Shown: in pieces, positions 26,562-35,213 of the stretch
How the letters are laid out: the number at the start of each line of letters is the position of its first letter
Numbering within the stretch: position 1 is the first letter of the stretch
Assembly (NCBI RefSeq): GCF_002237595.1
Contig: NZ_CP022529.1
Location: forward strand, 248,001-312,000
Reading direction: 5' to 3'
DNA: 64,000 nucleotides
From: Labrenzia sp. VG12
GTDB taxonomy: Bacteria > Pseudomonadota > Alphaproteobacteria > Rhizobiales > Stappiaceae
Notes under the pieces: model-generated
Seen by the model: the letters and a program-made list of their open reading frames with translations, nothing else
Told to the model about the DNA's origin: nothing
Databases searched by the model: none
Position numbers and translations under genes: made by a program

Positions 26562-28100
26562 ATGCCTTCCGTGACCCTGGACAGACCTGACAGGCCCTTT
26601 TACGCGACCCCGTTGGGCGTATGGGCCATTGTAGCGCTCTGGGGGCTGTCGCATCTTCTGTTGCGCGCTCTGTCAACGCCTGTGCTCGGCACGGACGACA
26701 TGTTCGAAAACGTGCTCGTCCAGACGCTCCAGCCCGGTTACATGCTGCGCCAGCCACCGCTTTACGAGTGGCTGCTCTTTTCCGCGCAGCAGATCTTCGG
26801 CCCGACGATCTGGGCCGCACTATTTGTCAAATACGGCTTGATTTCGATCGCAGCCCTGTTCCTGTTCCTGATCGCCCGCAAGGCGATAGCCGATCCGCGC
26901 CTGGCAGCGCTCTGTGCCTTTTCCTATTCGCTCTATTACCAGTTCGGCTGGAACCTGCATGAGGGTGTCACCCACACGGTGGTGCTGACGACGGCCTGCG
27001 CCATGAGCGCTTTCTTTTTCCTGAAGGCGCTGGAGACGCGTCAGCTGGTCTTTTATCTGCTCTTTGGAGCAGCAGCCGGCGCCGGGCTTCTGGGCAAACA
27101 CTCCTACCCGATCTTTGTTCTGGCTCTTTTGCTGGCGGCTTTGAGTGACCCGGTCTGGCGCGCCCGACTGCGCCTTGCCGGCCTTCTGCTTGTGCCGCTG
27201 GCGGTGGCGCTGGTCTACAGCCCCTATGCCTGGTGGATCCTCAGCGAGGGATTGAAACTCCTGTCGTCGGTCTCCGACACGATGGGGGTCACGGCGCAAA
27301 CGTCTCATCTGAACCGTGCTGCGGAAGGGCTTGGGAAGCTGGCTTTCGGTCTTGTCGGCTTCTCCGTGCCCCTGGTACCGCTCTTGTTGCTGTTGTTCTG
27401 GCCGCGTTATCTCGGACGACGGGAGCCGGCAGTATCCGCGGTCAATGATGTGGCCCGACTGTGCGGACGCACGGTCCTGGCCATGATCGTTTTGACTGCG
27501 CTTCTGATCGTCCTCACCGGTGCCACCTATGTCAAGGAACGGCACATGCACCCCCTTATGCTGCTTCTGCCGATCTTCCTGTTTGCGGACCTGGAGCGTT
27601 TCGGATTTCAGAAGCAATGGCGCTGGCTTTGTGCTGTTCTGCTGGCCCTTGTGGCCGTGGCGTTTCTGGCCCGTGTGCCTGGCCTTGTTGCTCCTGACCG
27701 GTTCTGGTGCGGCGGCAAATGCCGTCATATGAAGCCCTATTCGGATTTGAAATCGCCGCTTTCAGGGCTGGGGGCTGCGAAGGCGACGCTTATTGCCGAT
27801 AACGGCTATACCGGCGGCAATTTGCGGGTTCTCTTCCCCGACGCCCGCGTGGTCACCAAGGCGATTCCGTCACCCGAGCCGCCTCGCGACAAGTGCTTTT
27901 TCGTCTGGGAAGAGGGGGACGAGAAGCCCGAGGCATCGGCCGTCGAGCGATTTTATCGCAACGCCTTCTGGAAGGGCTCCACACCGAGCTCTGCCACCTT
28001 TCTCAACGGTGCCTGGCCACACGGCTTCAAGCCGCAGGGCTGGCGAACGACCTGGTGGGGTCTAGCGGAGTTGTCTCCGGATGATCCCGTCTGCCAATAA
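26562..28100 (+). CDS. Glycosyltransferase family 39-like membrane protein
   Basis: 512 residues. The short cytoplasmic N-terminus is followed by about ten to eleven hydrophobic spans, then a periplasmic tail of about 130 residues. The first loop carries GTDDMFENVLVQTL, with the acidic pair typical of GT-C (GT39/ArnT/PMT) enzymes, and PPLYEWLLF as in ArnT-like proteins. These use a polyprenyl-phosphate sugar to modify lipid A, proteins or other envelope molecules on the outer face. The later HSYPIF and KERHMHPLMLLLP loops fit. No dedicated donor synthesis genes are adjacent. Confidence 0.87.
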   Translation: MPSVTLDRPDRPFYATPLGVWAIVALWGLSHLLLRALSTPVLGTDDMFENVLVQTLQPGYMLRQPPLYEWLLFSAQQIFGPTIWAALFVKYGLISIAALFLFLIARKAIADPRLAALCAFSYSLYYQFGWNLHEGVTHTVVLTTACAMSAFFFLKALETRQLVFYLLFGAAAGAGLLGKHSYPIFVLALLLAALSDPVWRARLRLAGLLLVPLAVALVYSPYAWWILSEGLKLLSSVSDTMGVTAQTSHLNRAAEGLGKLAFGLVGFSVPLVPLLLLLFWPRYLGRREPAVSAVNDVARLCGRTVLAMIVLTALLIVLTGATYVKERHMHPLMLLLPIFLFADLERFGFQKQWRWLCAVLLALVAVAFLARVPGLVAPDRFWCGGKCRHMKPYSDLKSPLSGLGAAKATLIADNGYTGGNLRVLFPDARVVTKAIPSPEPPRDKCFFVWEEGDEKPEASAVERFYRNAFWKGSTPSSATFLNGAWPHGFKPQGWRTTWWGLAELSPDDPVCQ

Positions 28101-28139
28101 AAAGTGACAGCCATGGAAGCTGTCTGGAACGCGAGTGAA

Positions 28140-28604
28140 ATGACCCATTCGATCACGATCAAGAAGGCGCTTCCTGAACACCTTCAGGCAATCGTTGCCA
28201 TCATCAATGCCGGCGCGACGTCCGTCCGCAAGGGACGTGAATTCGATGATTGGGAGGAGTACCGACCGGCCTTCGACGCACTTCGAACCTCACCGGAATG
28301 CGATGTCTACGTGGCGCTCGATCAGACGGGCGAGGTGGTCGGCACCTTTCAGATCCATTTCCTGAAGGGTCTCGCGTTCAAGGGCCGCCCGCGGGTGGAG
28401 CTGGAGAGCGTGCATGTGCGTCCCGATCAGCGCGGCACCGGCGTTGGCCGGAAGATGGTGGAACATGCCGAGGGTCTGGCGGCGGAAGCGAATGCCTGCA
28501 TGATCCAGCTCACCTCCAACAAGGAGAGGGAGGGCTCGCATCACTTCTACCGGAGGCTCGGCTATGACCAGAGCCATCTCGGTTACAAGAAATTGCTGAT
28601 GTGA
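28140..28604 (+). CDS. GNAT-family N-acetyltransferase
   Basis: 154 residues from ATG 28140; an in-frame ATG at 28113 would add nine residues. The acetyl-CoA-binding motif A is VELESVHVRPDQRGTGVGRK, with the Q/RxxGxG/A signature. The end HHFYRRLGYDQSHLGYKKLL is the usual motif B. It should acetylate a small-molecule amine or protein N-terminus in the cytosol. The gene follows the GT39-like gene by 39 bases. Substrate unknown. Confidence 0.88.
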   Translation: MTHSITIKKALPEHLQAIVAIINAGATSVRKGREFDDWEEYRPAFDALRTSPECDVYVALDQTGEVVGTFQIHFLKGLAFKGRPRVELESVHVRPDQRGTGVGRKMVEHAEGLAAEANACMIQLTSNKEREGSHHFYRRLGYDQSHLGYKKLLM

Positions 28605-28652
28605 CCGGCTCCGGTCGCAGCATTTCCAAAGGTGCAAGGGGCACTGTTTGGC

Positions 28653-29126
28653 CTACTTCACCCGCCGCCAGGTCTCTTTTTCGCAAACATTGAAAACAAC
28701 GCGCACACAGCCCTGGACCTCCAGCGTGTTTGCGTTCGTCTTGCGCACAGTCGCATTGGCACTGAAACCGCGCCGCGGGTCATAGGCCCGGCCCTTCCAG
28801 CTGTTGGAAGCCGGCTTGAGTCGCCACAGGACCTTCAGGCCAAGGATCTTGCGGCTACGTTTGGACTCGTCCTTGTTGTTGAGATCCGGAGTCGATTGCA
28901 CCGTGTATCCCTTTGGAGCCGGAAAGTCGACGATGCGGCCGCAAGGCTCGTTGCCGCAAGCCTTGATCTCGACCAGCGCGCCTGCCGGGGTTTTCCAGGT
29001 TCCGTTGATATCCGGAGCGGCGGACGCATTGGCTGTCGCAGCTGCAAGGAGCGGCACCGCCAGAAGGCCAGCCTGAAAGCGAGACAAAACGGATTGACGA
29101 AAACGGAACTGAAAAAAGTCGGTCAC
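28653..29126 (-). CDS. DUF2147 secreted protein, copy 1
   Basis: 157 residues starting at GTG 29126. A signal peptide with a hydrophobic core (AGLLAVPLLAAATANASA) is followed by APDINGTWKTPAGALVEIKA and the paired Cys in CGNEPCG. The middle LWRLKPASNSWKGRAYDP and the end NTLEVQGCVRVVFNVCEKET complete the DUF2147 domain, a small periplasmic beta-rich domain of unknown function. It lies 114 bases from a second, independent copy. Possibly a disulfide-bonded envelope protein. Confidence 0.86.
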   Translation of the reverse strand: MTDFFQFRFRQSVLSRFQAGLLAVPLLAAATANASAAPDINGTWKTPAGALVEIKACGNEPCGRIVDFPAPKGYTVQSTPDLNNKDESKRSRKILGLKVLWRLKPASNSWKGRAYDPRRGFSANATVRKTNANTLEVQGCVRVVFNVCEKETWRRVK

Positions 29127-29240
29127 GAAAAACCCCGCCGCATTGCTGGAGATGGATGCGCCACAAGGTTTTACCAGCAAATGCGACGGGGCCGTGGCCA
29201 AATCGACAGGATTTGGCAAGGCCCGCACTTTTTGTGTGGA

Positions 29241-29663
29241 TCAGTTTGCCCGGGTCCAGGTCTCGCCCTTGCAGATCAGACCACCCATCACGCACCCCTC
29301 AAGCTTCAGTTTGTTGGCCGAGGTCAATTTGATGAAACCGGTATAGGTCTTGCCGTCCTCGGCGTTGTAGACCTTGCCCTTCCACTGGTTTTCCTGAGAC
29401 GTCGGTTTCATGGACTGGACGATTTGCACGCCGACCAGCGAGCGGTCACGTTTGGATGTGTCCGGGTTCTGGGTATCGTTGCGCGGTTCGCGCAGCCAGA
29501 TCAGTTTGCCGCAAAGTGAGTTGCCGCATGAACTGATGCGGATTTTAGAGGCCCCGTTCGGGCGCACCCAGTCTCCCTTGGCGTCTGCAGCGATTGAGAG
29601 CGTCGATGACGCGGTGACGAGACCGGCGGCCAGCAGCGCGGTGTTCAGGACAGATTTCAGCAT
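29241..29663 (-). CDS. DUF2147 secreted protein, copy 2
   Basis: 140 residues with a clear signal peptide (MLKSVLNTALLAAGLVTASS) and one DUF2147 domain: GDWVRPNGASKIRISSCGNS, CGKLIWLREP, NQWKGKVYNAEDGKTY and CVMGGLICKGETW. It shares the domain layout and Cys placement with copy 1 but is clearly diverged, so the pair is an old tandem duplication. A strong ribosome-binding site GGGAGGAA precedes the ATG. An inverted repeat lies just upstream at 29688-29707. Confidence 0.9.
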   Translation of the reverse strand: MLKSVLNTALLAAGLVTASSTLSIAADAKGDWVRPNGASKIRISSCGNSLCGKLIWLREPRNDTQNPDTSKRDRSLVGVQIVQSMKPTSQENQWKGKVYNAEDGKTYTGFIKLTSANKLKLEGCVMGGLICKGETWTRAN

Positions 29664-29687
29664 GTGTTCCTCCCAAAGCTGAATGCC

Positions 29688-29707
29688 TTCCGTTTACGGA
29701 AACGGAA
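29688..29707. promoter_or_regulatory. Inverted repeat upstream of DUF2147 copy 2
   Basis: TTCCGTTT (29688-29695) and AAACGGAA (29700-29707) are perfect arms around ACGG, 25 bases upstream of the start codon of the leftward DUF2147 gene. It could be an operator or a 5' leader hairpin; position suits either. Confidence 0.4.
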
Positions 29708-29791
29708 TGTATCGGCATTGAAACGCGCTGAAAAGCCGTCACCTAGGGGAAGGTCGGGAAGTTTTTGGGTCCGGTCTTGCAGGAGAGGGCG

Positions 29792-30568
29792 CTAGAGTCT
29801 GGGCAGACTGTCAATCCACTCCAGACTGGCGCCAGCGATTTCCTCCCAGGCTTCTTCCAGTTGCATGTAGTGGCAGCGGCCGCCGAACTGGAGGAAAGTG
29901 GCTTGCGCGCCATAGCGGTCGGCCATGCTGCGCGCCGTCGTCGGCGGAACCACCTTGTCCTCGCTCCCCGACAGGAACAGGAGCGGCGCCCTGGCCTGTT
30001 CGAAGTCGACCTTTGTCGCCTGATGGATGTCATACATCCAGAAAAACAGCTCAAACAGCACCTGGCCGGATTCCGTTTGCAGGCGATCACAGATCTCGTG
30101 CTGTTGTGCGCTAGGCATGGTGTTGAGGCCATAAGTGGCCAAAAGGTCGAAATCCTGACCAGGCACCATTTCCCAGAACGTGCCTGCCGACATGAACATC
30201 TTGCCGAGCGCACGCTCCATCTCGGTGGTCGGAACCGCGCCGTTGATGATGCTGCTGTTGATCAGCACACCGGCGGCAATCAGGCCGCGGCCATTGAGCA
30301 ATTGTGCAATCAGGCCGCCAAGCGAGTGGCCGATGACGATGGGCGGCTTGTCCAGCGTTGCCAGAAAGCCGGCAATATCCTCGACATAGTCTGAAATGCT
30401 GACACCGGTCAGCGCCGCTGTCCGCTCGGGGCCGTCCGGCAGATCGTGATGCCGATAGGTCGGCGTGTGGCAGTCAAAACCCTGTTCCTGGAAAAAGCGT
30501 CTGAACGGTTCCATGGTCCAGGGGGCGGCATTTGTTCCATGCAGCAACACGATCGGAACGTTTCGCAT
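29792..30568 (-). CDS. Alpha/beta hydrolase
   Basis: 258 residues. VLLHG near the N-terminus is the oxyanion HG, GHSLGG (80-85) carries the nucleophile Ser 82, SGSEDKVVP supplies the acid, and GRCHYMQLEEAWEEI the catalytic His. This is a complete canonical triad. There is no signal peptide, so it acts in the cytosol. The family includes esterases, lipases and C-C hydrolases; the substrate cannot be told. It is monocistronic. Confidence 0.9.
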   Translation of the reverse strand: MRNVPIVLLHGTNAAPWTMEPFRRFFQEQGFDCHTPTYRHHDLPDGPERTAALTGVSISDYVEDIAGFLATLDKPPIVIGHSLGGLIAQLLNGRGLIAAGVLINSSIINGAVPTTEMERALGKMFMSAGTFWEMVPGQDFDLLATYGLNTMPSAQQHEICDRLQTESGQVLFELFFWMYDIHQATKVDFEQARAPLLFLSGSEDKVVPPTTARSMADRYGAQATFLQFGGRCHYMQLEEAWEEIAGASLEWIDSLPRL

Positions 30569-30987
30569 TTTCTCTCTCCAGGGCAGGGCCGGTTGTGAAC
30601 CGGACGGGCATCAAAAAAATTCGGGAGATGTTGCCATGGTGAACAGAGTCTTGCGAGCTCCTGTCAATTTTTCGGAGAATGCGATTGATTTAAAAGAGAA
30701 AATCGAAACCCTATGCTTACCGGTGTATGAATTTCAGATTTGCTTAAAACTTTGTTCGGATTGCGTTAAACGTGATTTTTAACGAGCCTTTTAACTGCTC
30801 CTGTTGAAGTAACCCTCAGGAAACGACGGGGAAAGCTTCGCGAAAGCTTGCGTTTCTTAGATTGGATTGTTCCGGGGGCTCGGCTCCGGTCTTCAGCCCG
30901 ATCGCTCACGGGGAAGGTGCCTCGCATGTGTTCCAGAAGGAACGGGAGGCATCAGGGAAGTCTGACAGAGGATGAAAGGGGAGCACA
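30569..30987. other. Gene-free stretch before the 89-residue protein gene
   Basis: No supported coding region. The first 200 bases are AT-richer and probably contain the leftward hydrolase promoter and the rightward promoter. A short inverted repeat GTTCC/GGAAC (30929-30942) lies 45 bases before the next gene. Confidence 0.5.
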
Positions 30988-31257
30988 ATGGCTCGTTTTG
31001 AAATGCACTCGGCGGATATGGCCGCCTTCGCTGAAAAGCCGGTCACGGCGGATATTCTGTTCCAGATGGGCCTGGACAGTGCCTGCGGCCGTCACGGCGC
31101 GACGGATCTGGTCACGGCACACAAGTGGTTCAACATTGCCGCGCTCAAGGGCAACAGCGATGCCGCACGTTATCGCAAGGAAATCTCCTGCGAGATGAGC
31201 TCAGCCGAAATTGCCGAAGCACAGCGCTCGGCCCGCGAATGGCTGTCGATGCATTGA
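30988..31257 (+). CDS. Small Sel1-like protein of unknown function
   Basis: 89 residues. The central DLVTAHKWFNIAALKGNSDA matches the helical core of one Sel1-like repeat (A-x-KWF-x-A-A-x-GN), with an additional helix each side. Such proteins mediate protein contacts. A near-perfect ribosome-binding site AAGGGGAG precedes ATG 30988. The conservation of this compact form in alphaproteobacteria is from memory. It ends 120 bases before a convergent gene with a hairpin between. Confidence 0.75.
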   Translation: MARFEMHSADMAAFAEKPVTADILFQMGLDSACGRHGATDLVTAHKWFNIAALKGNSDAARYRKEISCEMSSAEIAEAQRSAREWLSMH

Positions 31258-31310
31258 GTTCGGTCAGGGCTGCCGGCCTGACGGCATCTCCACCAGAATT
31301 GTTCATGTGA

Positions 31311-31334
31311 CGCGGCAGAAACATCTCTGCCGCG
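31311..31334. terminator. Hairpin between convergent genes
   Basis: CGCGGCAGA (31311-31319) and TCTGCCGCG (31326-31334) pair perfectly around AACATC. It lies between the convergent Sel1-like and DUF930 genes. It has no T tract, so it may act as a transcript-end stabiliser rather than a strong terminator. Confidence 0.5.
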
Positions 31335-31376
31335 CCCATCCCGGTCTCCGGGCATAAGGCGCATTCCGGGGCCAGC

Positions 31377-32054
31377 CTAATGGACCGGTGCCAGACCATG
31401 CGCGTCCCAGAGCGCCCGCTCTATCGTCGCGCCAAGCGCATATTCAAAGCCGACCACCTGGCGGCCCTCCGGATCCAGCCGGCATCTGTAGGCGATTTCA
31501 TACCATTGCCTCTGGCTGCGTACTGCGCCGGCAGTGACCACAATCATTCCATCACGTATACGCGCATTGCGGAACGCATGCGGTGCAAGCCGTGTCGGCC
31601 GGAAGCCTGGCTTGCCCTGACGCAGCTGTTCCATGGCCTCCAGGGCACAAACTTGTTCACGCCTGTCCGCCCCCACCAGCGTCGACAGCGCCCGGCGCGC
31701 CTGTCGGGAACGGGGATCTGCGAGGACAGAAGCTGCCAGAAACGTTTCAGCACGGATCCAGGTATCGCCGGCTTCCCGGTCTTCGGGAGGGCCGGTTGTT
31801 ACCGGCAGGCCGCGCTCGTCAGGTCGGGGCAGCGGATCTGAAGGCTCTGAATTGTTGGGCTGAATGCTCGGGCCGGGGTGCGACAGATCGGGCCTGATGA
31901 TTTCGACCTCGACAGGCGCCGGGCTGGAAGGCGTCCGGGTGGGGGCGGTGGAAAGCTCAGCGAGCAACGCATATACGGCAAGGTGAAGCCAGATCGCGCA
32001 CAGAAAGGCAAACCGGTCGGCGACCAGTCGGCTCAGTCGGTCCTGTGCAATCAC
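31377..32054 (-). CDS. DUF930 domain protein
   Basis: 225 residues from a GTG start. A hydrophobic segment at about 15-33 (FAFLCAIWLHLAVYALLAEL) is followed by a 65-residue Pro/Ser/Glu-rich linker (TPSSPAPVEVEIIRPDLSHP), as in TonB-like membrane anchors. The C-terminal domain holds VCALEAMEQLRQ and later QWYEIAYRCRLDPEGRQVVG, which I recognise as DUF930. Such proteins are restricted mainly to Rhizobiales and have no assigned function. Likely a periplasm-facing anchored protein. Confidence 0.8.
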   Translation of the reverse strand: MIAQDRLSRLVADRFAFLCAIWLHLAVYALLAELSTAPTRTPSSPAPVEVEIIRPDLSHPGPSIQPNNSEPSDPLPRPDERGLPVTTGPPEDREAGDTWIRAETFLAASVLADPRSRQARRALSTLVGADRREQVCALEAMEQLRQGKPGFRPTRLAPHAFRNARIRDGMIVVTAGAVRSQRQWYEIAYRCRLDPEGRQVVGFEYALGATIERALWDAHGLAPVH

Positions 32055-32164
32055 GATTGGAATGGAACGGCTCCAACACCGGGTCCTCGGGCAAGAGGTC
32101 TAAGCGCAGCAAAAGAGTGCGGCCGAAGTGTGGAGCTGCAAACAACAACTCAAGGGTCATCGCC

Positions 32165-32899
32165 CTAGTTCATGAGCTGGTATCTGGCGACAATGCCGTC
32201 ATAGACGCCGTTTTCCTGAATGGTCGTCAGGGCAAGCTTGAACTTTTCAACAAGGTCCGGGTCCGAGTTCTTGCTGAAGGCCATGTAGAGAAACTTGGAC
32301 AGGTCGTCCAGGCGATAGACTGGTTCGAAGAGTTCCGGATCCATGCCGTCGCGGCGGACCTGGTAATAGAAAGACGCTTCGTCGAAGGGGACCAGGTCGA
32401 TCCGGCCATGTGCCAGTTTGCGCATGTTGATGAGGTCCTGGCTTTCAAGCTCGAATTTGGTGAAGCCCTTGCCCTCGAGGTAAATGTGGTTGACGTTTTT
32501 GAGCGTCACGCCAATGAGATACGCGCGGGCATCATCCAGGGAATTGATCTGGATCTTGTCATTGGACGCAAGCTTGAAGAAGGACGTGGTGATCGGGCAG
32601 ACAATGCCGACCCATTCGAACAGATCCTCGCGCTCCGGAATGCGGGCCATGGAATAGATCAGGGTGTTTTTGCGGGTCTGCGCCATGAGATAACTGCGGG
32701 CCCAGGGATAAAACACGATGTCCGCCTCCAGGCCGGTCTCAGCCAGAACAGCCTGGACGACTTCGGTCGACATGCCTCTTGCAACGCCATCTTCCTCATA
32801 ATTGTAAGGGGGCAGTTCTTCGGTCACAATCAGAAGGTCGGAGGCAAATGCTTGGCCGATAAGCGCAATTATCGAAAAGGTTGCAAGCAATAGTCGCAC
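32165..32899 (-). CDS. Periplasmic solute-binding protein (SBP_bac_3), copy 1
   Basis: 244 residues. A signal peptide ends near AFASDLL and is followed by IVTEELPPYNYEEDGVARGM, the usual opening of family-3 binding proteins. FYPWARSYLMAQ and NTLIYSMARIPEREDLFEWV mark the clade that lacks a dedicated ABC transporter. It ends DGIVARYQLMN. No permease or ATPase gene is nearby. These solo proteins may sense amino acids or other small ligands. It is a tandem paralogue of the gene at 33124-33858. Confidence 0.9.
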   Translation of the reverse strand: MRLLLATFSIIALIGQAFASDLLIVTEELPPYNYEEDGVARGMSTEVVQAVLAETGLEADIVFYPWARSYLMAQTRKNTLIYSMARIPEREDLFEWVGIVCPITTSFFKLASNDKIQINSLDDARAYLIGVTLKNVNHIYLEGKGFTKFELESQDLINMRKLAHGRIDLVPFDEASFYYQVRRDGMDPELFEPVYRLDDLSKFLYMAFSKNSDPDLVEKFKLALTTIQENGVYDGIVARYQLMN

Positions 32900-33123
32900 A
32901 AGAAAACTCCGGTTGCGATTTATTTTCTTTCTATTTCAAGTTTTGGTGGCTTGTTGGCTCGATAAAGCTTTGTCATCACCTAGCGTAAATTAGATCAAAG
33001 CTTATTTACAAAATGCGAAGACGAAAAGTTAATCTTGTGTCTGATTGACCAAAAAACGTCCGGGTTGACGATGCCAGATGTCCGGGCATGTGCCCCGCCT
33101 TCGCCCGTGGCTGGCGGTTCTTC

Positions 33124-33858
33124 TCAGTTCATGAGCTGGTAGCGCATCAGGATCTCGTCGTAACGGCCGTTTTCCTTGATTTTCTGCAGCCCGGACCGGA
33201 ACCGATCGACAAGATCCGGATTGCTGTCCTTGTTGAAAGCCATGTAGAGGTCGCCGCTGAGACCCTCCAGGCGGTAAACCTGCTGAAACAGCGTGGGCTC
33301 AAGCTCTTCAAGCACGACGCGGTGGGCGAATGAGGCCTCGTCGAAAGCAATCAGGTCGAGCCGGCCGAGCGCCAGTTTTCGGATGTTCAGAACATCCTGG
33401 CCGACAACCTCGAGATTGGTGAAGCCCTGGCCCTTGAGATACTGGTAGATCACATCCTCCACCGACACTCCGACACTGTATTGTTTGGCTTCGTCCAGCG
33501 TGCCGATCTGAATGGCTCCATTCGAGGCGAGCTTGTAGAAAGACGTGTTGAAGGGGGCGATAACGCCGACCCACTCGAACAGATCCTCGCGTTCCGGGAT
33601 GCGCCCGATCGAGAAGATCAGGGTGTTCTTGCGGTTCTGCGCCGTGAGATAGCTGCGCGCCCACGGATAGAAGGCGAATTCCGCTTCTTCACCGATTTCG
33701 TCCAGAACCGCTTCCATGACCTCGACGGACAACCCCTTTGCCTCGCCGTTTGTCTGATAGTTGTAGGGGGGAAATTCCTCGGTGACGATCTGGAGGTCGG
33801 TTGCGCTGGCCTGCGCCAGCCCGGCCAGGCAAAAAAGGGTCATGAGCATCAGGCGCAT
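33124..33858 (-). CDS. Periplasmic solute-binding protein (SBP_bac_3), copy 2
   Basis: 244 residues, exactly the same length as copy 1 and colinear with it over the whole chain (IVTEEFPPYNYQTNGEAKGL, FYPWARSYLTAQNRKNTLIF, IPEREDLFEWVGV, and the same last four residues QLMN). A signal peptide is present. The two are separated by 224 bases and each appears to have its own promoter. A tandem duplication followed by divergence of ligand specificity is the simple reading. No transport partner is adjacent. Confidence 0.9.
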   Translation of the reverse strand: MRLMLMTLFCLAGLAQASATDLQIVTEEFPPYNYQTNGEAKGLSVEVMEAVLDEIGEEAEFAFYPWARSYLTAQNRKNTLIFSIGRIPEREDLFEWVGVIAPFNTSFYKLASNGAIQIGTLDEAKQYSVGVSVEDVIYQYLKGQGFTNLEVVGQDVLNIRKLALGRLDLIAFDEASFAHRVVLEELEPTLFQQVYRLEGLSGDLYMAFNKDSNPDLVDRFRSGLQKIKENGRYDEILMRYQLMN

Positions 33859-34164
33859 TCAAGCATTCCTTCTCTCCTCTCCCCAGCACAAGTTAGCACT
33901 TGTTGCGCAGCTCTGTCCAAGGCCGCTCGAAACCCTTCCTGCGGGCAACAGGTCTTGGCGCACTTGCCCAGGCGCACGGACATCTTCTGCCGGGTTGAAG
34001 ATCAGGCGCCGGACGCAAATGGTCTTCAGCGAGAGACAGCGCACGAAGCCAGCTGTGTGCGCAGGCAGGGGCGCCGGCTCAACAAGTCCGCCCCGGTGGA
34101 AAAAGTAGGCCCACGCAAAAAGGCCCTTGAACTTGCGGGCGTTTGTTCGTACACGGGCGTTACC
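33859..34164. other. Gene-free stretch upstream of tRNA-Ser
   Basis: About 305 bases with no supported gene. It should contain the leftward promoter of the solute-binding protein gene and the rightward tRNA promoter. I see no repeat or strong structure. Confidence 0.45.
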
Positions 34165-34254
34165 GGAGAGGTGGCCGAGTGGTCGAAGGCGCTCCCCTGC
34201 TAAGGGAGTAGGCGGGCAACCGTCTCGAGGGTTCGAATCCCTTCCTCTCCGCCA
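34165..34254 (+). tRNA. tRNA-Ser (anticodon GCT)
   Basis: A 90-base class II tRNA. The acceptor arm GGAGAGG (34165-34171) pairs with CCTCTCC (34244-34250), followed by discriminator G and an encoded CCA at 34252-34254. The D arm is GGCCGAGTGGTCGAAGGC. The anticodon loop CTGCTAA is closed by CCC/GGG with GCT as anticodon, which reads AGC and AGU. A long variable arm (about 20 bases) is characteristic of tRNA-Ser. The T arm reads GAGGGTTCGAATCCCTT. Confidence 0.97.
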
Positions 34255-35213
34255 TATTTTCTGATAAGCTATTGATTTTAAATCGACAATGGATACGCTG
34301 ATTTTTCAGGCCATCATTCAGCCCATCAGTCGATAGGTTTATTCACAGCCCTGACGTTCAATCAGGATTTTTTCGCCTCAAGCTCTTGCACGACATCGCA
34401 ACAGAGCCTACCCAATATTTAACTCGGCTCTTTCATGTCATCCGGGTTCATCACCAGCTTGCGCAGGACGTGCTCGCCAACCGAAACCGCTCGTTTTCCC
34501 GAGCGCGACTCAGGAGGCTTGCATGTGCGCAGCACGGCAGACTGATCTCTTTCCCGCCATTGATCTTTCCACCTCGGGGAGTTCCAGACTTCTCGGTTGC
34601 CGACCGAGCCACCAACGTCTGCGCTTTGCCGTCAAGCGTGAACGTGTCGCCGGTCGCCGGGGACCCATCCCACCTTCGATGTAGGCACTTCGGAGAAGGT
34701 TGAGCAGTTCATGCATAGCATCGCGGATAGAAAGAGGTTTTGGCGCTCGTTCCACGACAGCCTCGCAGAAGACGCGGTGTGTTGCAGAGGGCTGTCAGAA
34801 AAGTTTTGTAAAAAAAATAATTTATAAAATACAAATAGTTATAGAGGCGTCTCTCTCTGTTTTGCGGGCATTTCCCCGGCCGGCTGTTGTAATGAACCGG
34901 GTGTTTGTTAAGGTCGCGCCACTTCCTGGCTGATGGGCGCGCCCCATTTGCATGGTTCATCGAGGCTCCAATCGCTTCGCCCATCATTTTGCGGCCGTCT
35001 TGAGCTGCAGTTGCGCGTCTTTTGCCTCTGGGTCCGGCACCCGGCCTACACTTGTCAGGCCTGTATGCCTTCATTGGTGCTTCGCGGCACGTCATTGCCG
35101 GATCTGAAACTAAACAGTTCTGTTTTGCGCCGCCCTTCCTGGGGGGCGTACGAGCGCGTGCGCGCCGCGGCCCGCTTGGGCCGTTTGAACCGACCACAAA
35201 GGGGATTGATTGC
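34255..35213. other. Long gene-free stretch between tRNA-Ser and the betaine synthesis genes
   Basis: About 960 bases without an intact gene. On the minus strand around 34440-34760 several short frames read like broken coding sequence but switch frames and I cannot name a family. An AT-rich pocket lies near 34795-34850. The last 200 bases (35020-35213) are GC-rich with self-complementary segments such as GCGCGTGCGCGC and CGGCCC/GGGCCG, perhaps a structured leader for the methyltransferase mRNA. No copy of the tRNA 3' end was seen as an attachment-site repeat. Confidence 0.5.

Noticed and set aside
34510..34755. Possible gene or mobile element fragment after tRNA-Ser
   Set aside because: Several short frames on the minus strand look coding-like but shift frame and match nothing I can name. 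No attachment-site repeat of the tRNA end was found, so an integrated element is not supported.
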